Shown: positions 7,526 to 16,029 of the stretch, piece by piece
Layout: the number at the start of each line of letters is the position of its first letter
How positions within the stretch are numbered: the first letter of the stretch is position 1
NCBI RefSeq assembly: GCF_004123195.1
Contig: NZ_SDLI01000014.1
Location: forward strand, 22,181 to 86,180
From: Ammoniphilus sp. CFH 90114
Lineage (GTDB): Bacteria > Bacillota > Bacilli > Aneurinibacillales > RAOX-1
DNA length: 64,000 bases
Direction: 5' to 3'
Program-made: the position numbers and the translations under genes
Notes under the pieces: model-generated
What the model was told of the DNA's origin: nothing
Seen by the model: only the letters and a program-made list of their open reading frames with translations
The model's database searches: none

Positions 7526-9157
7526 ATGTTCAAATTCAAAAGGAAGACTATTTTAGTTTCCGTCATGAGTGTTCTCATGTCTGCCGCTCTACTTGGATGC
7601 TCCGAGAAAGAGACGACAACGACAGCTAAAGAAGCAGCACAACAAACAGAGCAAACAGAGAAGTCCGTCACACTATCTTGGCCGCGGGACATCGGGACGA
7701 TGAATCCCCATGTTTACAATCCTTCGCAATTAATTGCGCAATCGATGATTTTTGAACCCTTGATCAGCTACAAAGAAGGAGGCGAGCTGGCCCCCCATCT
7801 TGCTGAATCCTGGTCGATATCAGAGGACGGCAAAGAGTACACTTTCAAGCTCCGTCCCAATGTGAAGTTTTCGGATGGGACGCCTTTTAACGCGGCTATC
7901 GTGAAAAAGAACTTTGATGCAGTGATGAAAAACTCCAAATCACATAGCTGGCTTGGTGTCATCAATGCCTTGGATAAGACCGAGGCTGTGGATGAGCTGA
8001 CATTCAAAATGACGTTAAAGGAGCCTTATTACCCGGCATTGCAGGATTTATCTTTAGTTCGCCCGGTTCGATTCCTGGGTGAAGCCGGATTCCCGGAGGA
8101 TGGCGACACTTCGAAGGGAGTAAAAGAATCAGTCGGAACTGGACCTTGGATGCTAACCGATTATAAGAAAGACGAATATGCCGTGTTTACCCGGAACCCG
8201 AATTATTGGGGAGAGAGTCCTAAGATTGAAAAAGTAACCGTAAAGATCATTCCAGACCCAGAGACGCGTGTAATGGCCTTTGAGAAAGGCGAGTTGGATT
8301 TGATCTATGGGGAAGGCGTCATCAGTATGGATTCCTTTAATCAATTGAAAGAATCCGGCAAATACACAACAGATCTGTCTCAGCCTGTGGGAACCAGAAG
8401 CATGCTGTTAAATTCATCAAACGAAAAGTTGGCTGATCAGCGAGTGCGCTTAGCTCTCCATCACGGTTTTAACAAACAAGCCATGGTGGAAGGCATCACA
8501 CTTGGTTTGGAGGAAAAAGCGGATAACATTCTATCCAAAAACTTCCCTTATACCAATATTGATGTAGAGCCAATCGAATATAATGTGGAAAAAGCGACGG
8601 CTTATCTTGAAGAAGCGGGCTGGAAGCTGCCTGCTGGAAAAACCGTACGGGAGAAGGACGGCCAACCCCTTGAGCTGGAATTAATCTACGATAAGACGGA
8701 CCCGATTCAAAAAGCGATGGCGGAAACCGCGCAAGCCGAATGGGCGGCCATTGGTGTTAAGCTGAACATTACGGGTCTTGAACTGACGGTTCAAATCCAA
8801 AAACGCAGAGCAGGTGAATTTGACGTGGACTTCTGGACCAACTACGGAGCGCCTTATGATCCGCATTCTTTCATTAATGTTGTGGCTGAAAAAGGATGGG
8901 GGGTTTCGGAAGCCCATACCAACCTGCCTATGAAACAAGAGCTGGATCAACAGGTCAGTGAGGCACTTACTTCTACGGATGAGACAAAGCGTCAAGAGCT
9001 ATACGGATCCATCCTAAAGACTCTGCAGGAGCAATCAGCGATCGTGCCCGTTTCTTACATTAAGAAAACCGTTGTTTATCATGATAAGGTGACAAACTTT
9101 ATCTTCCCGGCGAATCGGGATGAACACCCGTTCTACGGGATTGATACGAGCAACTAA
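7526..9157 (+). CDS. nikA: NikA-like substrate-binding lipoprotein (SBP family 5) of a metal or metallophore ABC importer
   Basis: 543 residues. The lipoprotein signal ends at LLGC and is followed by an SBP_bac_5 fold with close NikA landmarks: GTMNPHVYNPSQLIAQSM, GTGPW, and GAPYDPHSF. The start at 7526 has AAAGGAAT upstream; an earlier ATG at 7499 overlaps the Fur box. The Arg in RPVRF that ligates the anionic part of nickel complexes in E. coli NikA is retained. The NikA Trp in TWGAPYD is Tyr here and the Arg region before HxW is SKSHSW, so the ligand may differ. Import of nickel or an opine-type metallophore complex (CntA-like) is plausible, and the Fur box favours an iron-responsive role. 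Confidence 0.85.
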   Translation: MFKFKRKTILVSVMSVLMSAALLGCSEKETTTTAKEAAQQTEQTEKSVTLSWPRDIGTMNPHVYNPSQLIAQSMIFEPLISYKEGGELAPHLAESWSISEDGKEYTFKLRPNVKFSDGTPFNAAIVKKNFDAVMKNSKSHSWLGVINALDKTEAVDELTFKMTLKEPYYPALQDLSLVRPVRFLGEAGFPEDGDTSKGVKESVGTGPWMLTDYKKDEYAVFTRNPNYWGESPKIEKVTVKIIPDPETRVMAFEKGELDLIYGEGVISMDSFNQLKESGKYTTDLSQPVGTRSMLLNSSNEKLADQRVRLALHHGFNKQAMVEGITLGLEEKADNILSKNFPYTNIDVEPIEYNVEKATAYLEEAGWKLPAGKTVREKDGQPLELELIYDKTDPIQKAMAETAQAEWAAIGVKLNITGLELTVQIQKRRAGEFDVDFWTNYGAPYDPHSFINVVAEKGWGVSEAHTNLPMKQELDQQVSEALTSTDETKRQELYGSILKTLQEQSAIVPVSYIKKTVVYHDKVTNFIFPANRDEHPFYGIDTSN

Positions 9158-9175
9158 TGGGTAGAGAGGCCATCC

Positions 9176-10120
9176 ATGGTTAGCTATATCGCAAAGCGGA
9201 TTCTCGCTATCATTCCCATTGTTCTTTTTGCCACTCTCATCATGTTTCTACTTATCCGGATGTCACCAGTGGACCCTGCCGAAGCGTATTTAACCGCAGC
9301 CCGTATTCATCCGACGGAGGAAATCCTAGCTGAGAAAAGAAAAGAATTCGGTTTGGATCAGCCTCTGATTATCCAGTATGCTCAAACGGTCATTAAGATT
9401 TCCCGACTTGACTTCGGGAAATCTTATCTTACGAATGAGCCGGTCTGGGATGAGGTAACAGCGAGATTGCCTGCAACAATTCAACTCGCCGTTAGCAGTA
9501 TTTTGGTATCCATTCTTATAAGTATTCCACTAGGTTTCTTGTCAGCGGTATATAAAAACAGCCTGATTGATACGTTCAGCAGGCTGCTCTCTTTTTTTGG
9601 TGCTTCCATTCCGCAGTTTTGGCTCGGTTACTTATTGATTTTTTTCTTCTCGGTCAAACTCGATTTATTTCCGGTCGAAGGAAGAGGCTCGTGGCAGCAT
9701 TTAGTGCTTCCGACCTTCACGTTATCTTTGGCGTTGATCGCGATCTATACCCGGCTACTGCGTGCAAGTGTACTGGAAGAAATGCAAGAGTCTTATGTTT
9801 TATACGCGAGAACGCGAGGAATTAAAGAAAGAGTCATTATGGTCAAGCATGTTCTGAAAATCGCCATTTCACCGGTGATTACAGGCTTGGGTATGAATAT
9901 GGGCAAATTGCTTACCGGAACGATTATCGTGGAGCAAGTATTTTCCTGGCCAGGGTTCGGACGCTATTTTGTCGATGCGATTTTTAATCGCGATCTGCCC
10001 GTGATCCAATGTTACGTGTTTCTGGCGGCTTGTTTATTCATTGTATGCAATCTTATTGTGGATCTCGTGCAATTGTACATGAATCCCCGTATTTCATGGA
10101 AAGGAAGGACCGACCATTGA
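9176..10120 (+). CDS. nikB: ABC transporter permease, NikB type
   Basis: 314 residues with six membrane segments and the BPD_transp_1 EAA loop (ARTRGIKERVIMVKHVLK, about 208-225). The N-terminus IAKRILAIIPIVLFATLIMF is typical of Dpp/Nik permease 1. It starts 19 bp after nikA and overlaps nikC, so the five genes form one operon. It forms the membrane channel as a heterodimer with NikC. Confidence 0.88.
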   Translation: MVSYIAKRILAIIPIVLFATLIMFLLIRMSPVDPAEAYLTAARIHPTEEILAEKRKEFGLDQPLIIQYAQTVIKISRLDFGKSYLTNEPVWDEVTARLPATIQLAVSSILVSILISIPLGFLSAVYKNSLIDTFSRLLSFFGASIPQFWLGYLLIFFFSVKLDLFPVEGRGSWQHLVLPTFTLSLALIAIYTRLLRASVLEEMQESYVLYARTRGIKERVIMVKHVLKIAISPVITGLGMNMGKLLTGTIIVEQVFSWPGFGRYFVDAIFNRDLPVIQCYVFLAACLFIVCNLIVDLVQLYMNPRISWKGRTDH

Positions 10121-10950
10121 TTGCGAGTGTTCGTATCGTCCTCAAAAGTGAGAAGACCGTGGTCGTTTGCTCGGTCATTTTGTTTTTTTTATTCGTCATG
10201 ACCATTATGGCCCCATGGATTGCTCCAAATGATCCCATTCATGTGAATTTGGCGCTGAAGCTGCATCCGCCCTCGTGGGAATATCCTTTAGGCACCGACC
10301 ATTTGGGACGCTGTACGCTGTCGCGGATTCTTTATGGAGCCCGTGTTTCATTGGGTTTTGCCACCTTAATTTTCATCGCCTCTTTAGGGATCGGATTGCT
10401 GGTTGGAACGATTGCAGGTTACAAAGGAGGATGGGTGGATGCTATATTAATGCGGTTCTGTGAGGGGGTCATGGCGTTCCCGAATCTCGTGCTCGTACTT
10501 GGGATTGTAGGATTATTAGGACCAGGACTGTGGCAGGTCGTTTTGGCGTTAATGATGGTGCAGTGGGTGTATTATGCTAGAATGTTCCGCAACATGGTTG
10601 TGAGTCTGAAGGAGCAGAACTTTATTACAGCAGCTCGAATCAGCGGTTCTTCGCCATGGAAAATTATCAGGCGGCATATGATTCCGAATGTGCTTCCTCC
10701 GATTCTCGTCATGGGGACGCTGGAGATGGGTTGGGCGATCATGGATATTTCTGCCTTGTCGTTTCTAGGGCTTGGTATTCAACCGCCAACGCCGGAGTGG
10801 GGAGCTATGATTCATGAAGGAAAAGGTTTTATACGGAGCCATCCGGAATTAATGCTATATCCAGGTATCATGATTTTGCTCGTTGTCATGACATTTAATG
10901 TGTTGGGTGAAGCTTTATCCGACCGATATGGCATAAAACGACGTAATTAA
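10096..10950 (+). CDS. nikC: ABC transporter permease, NikC type
   Basis: About 284 residues with an N-terminal TM, the GTDHLGRCTLSRILYGAR signature and an EAA loop (AARISGSSPWKIIRRHMIPN). The start is uncertain: ATG 10096 overlaps nikB by 25 bp, and TTG 10117 overlaps its stop and is placed after GGAAGGA. Either start keeps translational coupling. It is the partner of NikB in the membrane. Confidence 0.85.
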   Translation: MERKDRPLIASVRIVLKSEKTVVVCSVILFFLFVMTIMAPWIAPNDPIHVNLALKLHPPSWEYPLGTDHLGRCTLSRILYGARVSLGFATLIFIASLGIGLLVGTIAGYKGGWVDAILMRFCEGVMAFPNLVLVLGIVGLLGPGLWQVVLALMMVQWVYYARMFRNMVVSLKEQNFITAARISGSSPWKIIRRHMIPNVLPPILVMGTLEMGWAIMDISALSFLGLGIQPPTPEWGAMIHEGKGFIRSHPELMLYPGIMILLVVMTFNVLGEALSDRYGIKRRN

Positions 10951-10963
10951 AGGAATGAGGCTA

Positions 10964-11791
10964 ATGATGGAGGAACATCGCCATGTTTTGCAGGTGAGCG
11001 GTTTAAACGTCAAGGTAAGGTCGGAGCAAGGAATGCTTCCCTTGGTTCAGGATATTGATTTTGAGATCAAACCCGGTGAGGTCCTTGGTCTTGTGGGGGA
11101 AAGCGGCAGCGGCAAAACGATTACCTGTATGTCCTTGTTACAGCTTCTGGATAGGAAAACCACCTGTGTGGAAGGAAGTATTCGATTGCATGGCCGTGAG
11201 ATCAATGGTTTGGCGACGGAGGACATGCGGGCCATTCGGGGGAAAGAGATCGGCTTCATTATGCAAAATCCCATGAATGCCTTTGCGCCGGTGCATACGA
11301 TCGGTGATCAATTCATCGAAACGATCCGAACCCATTCTGATTTGACCAAAAAACAAGCCATTGAGTTGGCGGCAGGATCGATGGATGCTGTGAATCTGCC
11401 CCAGCCTTATGAGCTGATGCGGAAGTACCCTTTTCAACTGAGCGGAGGGATGCTTCAGCGAGTCATGATTGCAATATCGATGAGCCTGCGCCCATCCCTT
11501 GTGATTGCTGATGAACCGACAACAGCACTGGATGTGACGAACCAGTTGCAAGTGCTGAGGCAATTGGATCGACTCCGTTCAGAATGCGGAACGTCTATTC
11601 TTTTGATTTCCCATGATTTAGGTGTCATTTCTGAACTCGCAGACGAAGTGGCTGTCATCTACAAGGGACGGATCGTAGAAAAAGCGGATGTCTTCCAGCT
11701 CTTTGATCATCCCCAGCATGAATATACAAGGAAACTACTAAATGCTAGGCCGTCTATTCCCATTCAGGAACAGATCAAGAAGCTAGTTTGA
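10964..11791 (+). CDS. nikD: ABC transporter ATP-binding protein, NikD type
   Basis: About 275 residues with Walker A GESGSGKT, Q-loop (MQNPMNAF), signature LSGGMLQR, Walker B LVIADEPTTALD and the switch His in LLISHD. AAAGGA lies 9 bp before the ATG at 10964; the ATG at 10955 touches it and is less likely. It energises import with NikE. Confidence 0.88.
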   Translation: MMEEHRHVLQVSGLNVKVRSEQGMLPLVQDIDFEIKPGEVLGLVGESGSGKTITCMSLLQLLDRKTTCVEGSIRLHGREINGLATEDMRAIRGKEIGFIMQNPMNAFAPVHTIGDQFIETIRTHSDLTKKQAIELAAGSMDAVNLPQPYELMRKYPFQLSGGMLQRVMIAISMSLRPSLVIADEPTTALDVTNQLQVLRQLDRLRSECGTSILLISHDLGVISELADEVAVIYKGRIVEKADVFQLFDHPQHEYTRKLLNARPSIPIQEQIKKLV

Positions 11792-11808
11792 TAGGAAGGG
11801 GTGATCCC

Positions 11809-12654
11809 ATGAGTTTGCTGGAAGTGAAGGAAGTGACTTATAGCTATGGTTCATCCCGATTCTTTTGGCGGGCGTCACGACAAGCCACGATTCTTTCCAA
11901 TGTTACCCTTTCTATAGAAGAAGGGATGTGCATGGGGCTTCTAGGGACTAGCGGAGCAGGGAAAAGCACGTTGGGAAGAGTGATCCTTGGATTGGAAAAG
12001 CCACAAAAAGGCATGGTTCTTTTTCAAGGACAGGACCTCTACAACATGGATAAGCATACCCGCATGCGGCTCCGACGGGATCTTCAAGTCGTGTTCCAGG
12101 ATTGTTACTCCTCGGTAAATCCACGGATGACGGCCGAACAGATTATCGGAGAACCCTTGGAAAATTACGAGAAACTGTCTCCCGCAGAGCAAAAAAGAAC
12201 GATAGCGGAATTACTGGAACAGGTCGGGCTAAAATCGGAAGATATGAAAAAATATCCCCGCCAATTCAGCGGTGGACAGCTACAAAGAATCAATATCGCA
12301 AGAGCAATCTCTTTAAAACCGAAGCTGATTGTATTAGATGAGTCGGTAAGTAGTTTGGATATGGTGAATCAGACGCATATCTTGAGCTTATTACGAGAAT
12401 TAAAGTCTGTTTTTGGCCTTTCTTACCTCTTTATCACCCACGACATTAAAGCGGCTTACTCCATTTCAGATACGTTGGCGGTGATGGAGAAAGGGGAGCT
12501 CGTGGAATTATGTCGGGACAAAGATCAAATTTTTGCTTCCCAACAACCCGCAGTTAAGAATTTGATGTCTTCCATTCTTTCTGAGCATCCTCGACATCGC
12601 TCCATTGTTTCGGGTGGAAATCTTATGCGTCATACCGAAGCTAAACTGTGTTGA
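11809..12654 (+). CDS. nikE: ABC transporter ATP-binding protein, NikE type
   Basis: 281 residues with Walker A GTSGAGKST, Q-loop (VFQDCYSSVNPRM), signature FSGGQLQR, Walker B LIVLDESVSSLD and the H-loop LFITHD. GGAAGGGGTGAT precedes the ATG at 11809. The Walker B run has DES rather than DEP, as in many NikE/CntF proteins. It is the last gene of the operon, followed 46 bp later by a strong terminator. Confidence 0.88.
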   Translation: MSLLEVKEVTYSYGSSRFFWRASRQATILSNVTLSIEEGMCMGLLGTSGAGKSTLGRVILGLEKPQKGMVLFQGQDLYNMDKHTRMRLRRDLQVVFQDCYSSVNPRMTAEQIIGEPLENYEKLSPAEQKRTIAELLEQVGLKSEDMKKYPRQFSGGQLQRINIARAISLKPKLIVLDESVSSLDMVNQTHILSLLRELKSVFGLSYLFITHDIKAAYSISDTLAVMEKGELVELCRDKDQIFASQQPAVKNLMSSILSEHPRHRSIVSGGNLMRHTEAKLC

Positions 12655-12699
12655 ATGGAATCAAAACATAATAATTTAATATTCTTCTCTAAAGGTTAT

Positions 12700-12731
12700 G
12701 ATCGTCCTAATTTCTAAGGACGATCTTTTAT
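12700..12731 (+). terminator. Terminator of the nik-type operon
   Basis: Perfect 9-bp stem gatcgtcct/aggacgatc with an 8-nt loop, then TTTTAT. Confidence 0.85.
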
Positions 12732-12769
12732 ATTTAGTAAATTAACGGACAGAATCCTTCAATACCTGA

Positions 12770-12808
12770 AAAAAAACACACCATCCCCAGATTAGGTGGT
12801 GTGCTTCT
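12770..12808 (-). terminator. Terminator of the arsenite permease gene (minus strand)
   Basis: Read on the minus strand, gcacacca/tggtgtgt pairs perfectly and is followed by eight T residues. It overlaps the last codons of the permease gene. Confidence 0.8.
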
Positions 12809-13760
12809 CTTTATCCTCTCTTTTCCTGAGAAGTAATAACAGTTGGGCAACTAAGGCTAGTATAGGGAGTTCAAGCAACGGTCCAATGACTAAGGTTAAG
12901 GCAATTAAAGGTTGGTTAGGAAAGGCCGTCATCGCAATAGCTAAGGCTATCGGGGAGTTTCTTGCCAACGTGGTTAAGTTAAAACTCACCTTATCTTCGT
13001 AAGGAAATTGACATTGACTAGCCACCTTCTGGCCAATCATAAAGTTGACAACAAAAAACAGGAGAATGGGGATTAAGATTTTCAATAATAAGTCCAAGTG
13101 ATTTAATAACAAACTCCCTTGTGATGCAAACATCGCTACAATGGCGAGACTTAAAAAGATAATAGGAAAAATGCTTAGATTTGATAAAATTTTATCCTCT
13201 ATGTGTTTCTTTTTGCTTAGAATCGATTTTGTTATAAAAGCCAGTAGCAACGGAATAATCAACACAATTAAGACGCATTCAACTAAGAAAGAGATTTCGA
13301 TTGTGCCTTTAGCTCCACCAAATAAGAGTAAATAAAGAGGTAATAGTAGAACTTGAAGGATGAGGTTTAGTGGCAGGATGGTCGTTGATAAGGCGACATT
13401 CCCTCTTGCCATACCCGTAAAGATTAAGTACCAATCGGTACAAGGAGTTACCATCAACATGATAAATCCAATCCAAAGGGCTGGATGCTCTGCTAGAAAA
13501 ATATAGGCTAAAAGCCACGCGAACAAAGGTGTCCAAACGAAATTCATGATAACAGTTGCATAAGTAAATCTAATATTTTTAAAGGAATCTTTTATATCTT
13601 CTATCGGTATCTGTAGAAAGGTTATGTAAAGCATCCCGATCAATAAAGGAACAATGAATAGGTCTGCATCATTTGCAACGATCATAAAGTTACCCAGACC
13701 AAGACCTAGCACAACAGATAATAAAATGATAATGGAATAGAACTTTTCAAGTAAACTCAT
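12792..13760 (-). CDS. Arsenic resistance permease, ACR3/BASS superfamily
   Basis: 322 residues with about ten membrane helices. The motif MVTPCTDWYLIFTGMARGN contains the Cys of the fourth TM helix that is essential in ACR3-type arsenite exporters. The second half-repeat has the NSPIALAIAMTAFP discontinuous-helix region of the bile-acid symporter fold. Export of As(III) driven by the proton gradient is the family role. The start at 13760 is preferred because AAGAAGG is well spaced. There is no arsR or arsC next to it, so regulation is not visible here. Confidence 0.82.
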   Translation of the reverse strand: MSLLEKFYSIIILLSVVLGLGLGNFMIVANDADLFIVPLLIGMLYITFLQIPIEDIKDSFKNIRFTYATVIMNFVWTPLFAWLLAYIFLAEHPALWIGFIMLMVTPCTDWYLIFTGMARGNVALSTTILPLNLILQVLLLPLYLLLFGGAKGTIEISFLVECVLIVLIIPLLLAFITKSILSKKKHIEDKILSNLSIFPIIFLSLAIVAMFASQGSLLLNHLDLLLKILIPILLFFVVNFMIGQKVASQCQFPYEDKVSFNLTTLARNSPIALAIAMTAFPNQPLIALTLVIGPLLELPILALVAQLLLLLRKREDKEKHTT

Positions 13761-13769
13761 CTGTACCAT

Positions 13770-14085
13770 CCTTCTTTAAAAGCAATTGACACAAATTTAG
13801 CATAACATAGACAAGTAATGCGTTCCTAAAAGGGAAATCCGAATGCCAGGGAAAAGGAAAAAAACACTTGAACTATTCTTAAAGATAGTATATTTTACCA
13901 TGGAAACCATCATCATGGTCACGACCACGCTAGAGAAGGAAATAACACAATACAGGTGGAAAAATCTCGACTACAACATGCAGAAATGCAAGTATAGTCA
14001 TCCGATAATGGATGCCTATGTATTTGGCACTCGGAGTAGCCGCGATTCCACTCTTATTCTTTATATAATAGGGAGAGGTTAAAAA
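13770..14085. other. Intergenic, possible His-rich gene remnant
   Basis: No convincing intact gene. In one frame, about 13897-13930 encodes HGNHHHGHDH; shortly after, another frame encodes a hydrophobic tail (YLALGVAAIPLLFF, about 14018-14060). The two pieces lie in different frames and could be a frameshifted small metal-binding membrane protein. GGGAGAGG just before 14086 is the ribosome site of the next gene. Confidence 0.3.
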
Positions 14086-14712
14086 ATGAACAATCAATGG
14101 AACAAAATGATTTATAAAATATGGTCTCCATTCTATGATAAAATTTTTAATTCCGGAGCGTTTCTTAAAGCAAGGGAAAAGTTGGTCAAGGATATCGAAT
14201 TGTTTAAAGGAAAAAGAATTTTGTTTGTGGGAGTTGGAACCGGAGCAGATTTAGAACGGATTCAACATCGCGATTATGAAATAACGGCGATTGACTTTTC
14301 TAAGGATATGTTGGATAAAGCTAAACAAAAATTCAATCAGTCTTCTATTGAGTTTTTGGAAATGGATGCTCAAAAACTCGAATTTGAAGAGGAGTCTTTT
14401 GACTTAGTAGTAGGGAGTCTTATTTTATCTGTGGTTCCAGATGCAGATAAAGCCCTGAAAGAGATGGTCAGAGTGACGAAACAAGGCGGAGAAATATTAC
14501 TATTCGATAAATTCGCCCCTAAAAACAAGCAAATATCTGTTGGGAAAAAATTGATTCGTCCCCTTATTTCGCTACTAGGTACCGATATCGGATTGAATTT
14601 TGAACAGACATTCGCTAGATATATTCATTCAGTTGCCGTCCAAGCTGACGAACCCGTCATGTTTGGAGATATGTACAGGAAAATAAAATTGTTGAAGGTA
14701 AGGAAATGGTAG
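14086..14712 (+). CDS. Class I SAM-dependent methyltransferase
   Basis: 208 residues with motif I GVGTGADL (about 49-56), the acidic end of strand 2 (AIDFS), motif II (FDLVVGSLILS) and motif III (KQGGEILLFD). This is a UbiE/PMT-like Rossmann methyltransferase. It lacks the cysteine triad of ArsM, so arsenite methylation is unlikely despite the nearby permease. Substrate unknown. Confidence 0.8.
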   Translation: MNNQWNKMIYKIWSPFYDKIFNSGAFLKAREKLVKDIELFKGKRILFVGVGTGADLERIQHRDYEITAIDFSKDMLDKAKQKFNQSSIEFLEMDAQKLEFEEESFDLVVGSLILSVVPDADKALKEMVRVTKQGGEILLFDKFAPKNKQISVGKKLIRPLISLLGTDIGLNFEQTFARYIHSVAVQADEPVMFGDMYRKIKLLKVRKW

Positions 14713-14722
14713 GGTTTTTACA

Positions 14723-14754
14723 CTGAAAAGGTGGACATGATTTATGTTAAGATG
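14723..14754 (+). promoter_or_regulatory. Extended -10 promoter, copy 1 of a shared type
   Basis: The stretch TGAAAAGGtGGACA...TTTATGTTAAGATG aligns with the promoter at 29910-29940 upstream of the paralogous small gene. TGTTAAGAT is an extended -10 (TGn-TAAGAT). Confidence 0.5.
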
Positions 14755-14820
14755 GGGTATGAGTGATAAAGTTATATTAGTTTGATGTTGGGAATCTAGT
14801 AGAGTTTGGGGGATAAAGAA

Positions 14821-14934
14821 GTGAACATGTTATATATTTCGCTTGCGGGAGCTGCGATTGGTTTAATTGCTTCAACAATTGGATTCAGGATGATGATGAA
14901 GGATGCTATCAAGAAGATGAATGACGGCAAGTGA
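14821..14934 (+). CDS. 37-aa single-pass membrane peptide (paralog of 30047-30160)
   Basis: A GTG-initiated frame. The product has a hydrophobic helix (ISLAGAAIGLIASTIGF) followed by a positively charged tail (MMMKDAIKKMNDGK). A second copy at 30047 differs at a few residues only and shares the preceding tggggataaagaa stretch, which argues strongly that this is a real gene. Function unknown. A terminator follows. Confidence 0.7.
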   Translation: MNMLYISLAGAAIGLIASTIGFRMMMKDAIKKMNDGK

Positions 14935-14952
14935 TCAGGTTGAAGAAAGCCA

Positions 14953-14977
14953 AAAGGAGCTGTGGGCTCCTTTTTTA
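14953..14977 (+). terminator. Rho-independent terminator
   Basis: Stem aaaggagc/gctccttt with a short loop and a run of T residues. Confidence 0.8.
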
Positions 14978-15055
14978 GGTTAAACCTAATTTCTTTTTTA
15001 TTTCATCAAGGGTACTCTCCAATCCAATGATGACGTCCTCTTTCTTCTAAGAAAT

Positions 15056-15244
15056 ATGAATAGCATATTCGCGATAGGAACCGTCGTTCCTTTATTTATC
15101 ATCATTGGATTGTATATCGGGTTTGGTTTAGATCGAGTAGCCATCAAGAAAACCAAACAGTGGGGTAGAAGAGTACAATGGCTTGCGGGAATTGTCTTCC
15201 TTCTATGGGGAATCAGTGATACTTACACTTATTGGACACTTTAA
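15056..15244 (+). CDS. Small membrane protein, 62 aa
   Basis: Two hydrophobic segments (5-22 and 41-55) flank a basic stretch (IKKTKQWGRRVQ). No good ribosome site is visible before the ATG, so the start and even expression are uncertain. An acggttgc/gcaaccgt hairpin without a T-run follows at 15265-15290. Confidence 0.45.
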   Translation: MNSIFAIGTVVPLFIIIGLYIGFGLDRVAIKKTKQWGRRVQWLAGIVFLLWGISDTYTYWTL

Positions 15245-15328
15245 ATGGTACCTCCATAGACATGAACGGTTGCGTGCGATGGCAACCGTATACTAATTGA
15301 ATGAAATGTAAGTTAGGTGGATTAAACA

Positions 15329-15541
15329 TTGGGGACTTTATTCATCATTGCAGGAGTTATTTGTGTAATCATTTCTTTATTTATTCATATTCCCGAAATT
15401 AAAAAGGCTACTTCTTCAAAGGGAAAATTCATGGCTATTTTAGATTTTTTATTAGACCCGTTTACAGGCTTCACAGCTTTGTTTTATTTGGGTATGCTAA
15501 TGATCTTGTATGGCTTATTAGAGATACTGAATTTGATATAA
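15329..15541 (+). CDS. Small membrane protein, 70 aa
   Basis: TTG start with AGGTGG 8 bp upstream. Two hydrophobic helices (2-20 and 48-68) flank a basic cytosolic loop. It ends just before the CadC operator. No family recognised. Confidence 0.55.
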   Translation: MGTLFIIAGVICVIISLFIHIPEIKKATSSKGKFMAILDFLLDPFTGFTALFYLGMLMILYGLLEILNLI

Positions 15542-15555
15542 TTTAGGCTAGATAA

Positions 15556-15617
15556 TCAAATGATTGTTTGACCGTTTTGGTGAAGAGGAATATAATGATA
15601 GTCAAAACAACGTTTGA
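15556..15617 (+). promoter_or_regulatory. cad promoter with two CadC operators
   Basis: TTGACC (15568-15573) and TATAAT (15591-15596) are 17 bp apart. Two inverted repeats TCAAA-N6-TTTGA lie at 15556-15571 (touching the -35) and 15602-15617 (start region). This is the same half-site and spacing as the CadC operator of plasmid pI258 (TCAAATAAATATTTGA). Derepression by Cd(II), Pb(II) or Zn(II) is the expected behaviour. Confidence 0.9.
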
Positions 15618-15633
15618 TTGTGAGGTGGGTTTC

Positions 15634-16029
15634 ATGACTGATGGCAAAAACGAACGGGATCTGTGTGAGATATTTTGTTATGACGAAGAAAAAGTGAGTC
15701 GAATAAAGGTAGACCTTGAAAAACAAGATACGCTTTCTGTAGCTAAAATATTCAAAGCCTTAGCTGACGATACACGAATAAAAATTGCTTATGCGTTATC
15801 CCAGGAAGGTGAGCTTTGTGTATGTGATGCAGCTAATATTGTTGGCTGTACCATGGCGACAGCTTCTCATCACCTTCGCTTGCTTCGAAACATGGGGTTG
15901 GCTAAGTATCGCAAAGAAGGCAAGTTAGTTTTTTATTCTTTAGATGATGACCATGTAAGACGATTGATTCAATTGGCGTTTATCCATAGCAATGAGAGTT
16001 CCAATATGGGGATGAATCAAAATGTCTAA
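15634..16029 (+). CDS. cadC: CadC, ArsR-family Cd/Pb/Zn-responsive repressor
   Basis: 131 residues. The N-terminal metal ligands are in CEIFCYDEEKV and the alpha-3 ligands in ELCVCD, exactly the CadC alpha3N cysteine arrangement. The winged HTH is in ATASHHLRLLRNMGLAKYRKEGKLVFYSL. The start at 15634 is chosen because GAGGTGGG lies 4 bp before; the longer frame from 15568 starts inside the operator region. It overlaps cadA by 8 bp. Confidence 0.93.
   Translation: MTDGKNERDLCEIFCYDEEKVSRIKVDLEKQDTLSVAKIFKALADDTRIKIAYALSQEGELCVCDAANIVGCTMATASHHLRLLRNMGLAKYRKEGKLVFYSLDDDHVRRLIQLAFIHSNESSNMGMNQNV

Noticed and set aside
13843..14082. 79-codon plus-strand frame
   Set aside because: Unnatural composition, no ribosome site; other frames in the same stretch carry more protein-like pieces.
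14086..14712. ArsM arsenite methyltransferase
   Set aside because: Lacks the conserved cysteines of ArsM in spite of the adjacent arsenite permease.
14982..15052. Minus-strand gene tail (VIIGLESTLDEIKKKLGLT)
   Set aside because: Looks protein-like, but is cut by an in-frame TAG and has no start; too short to identify.
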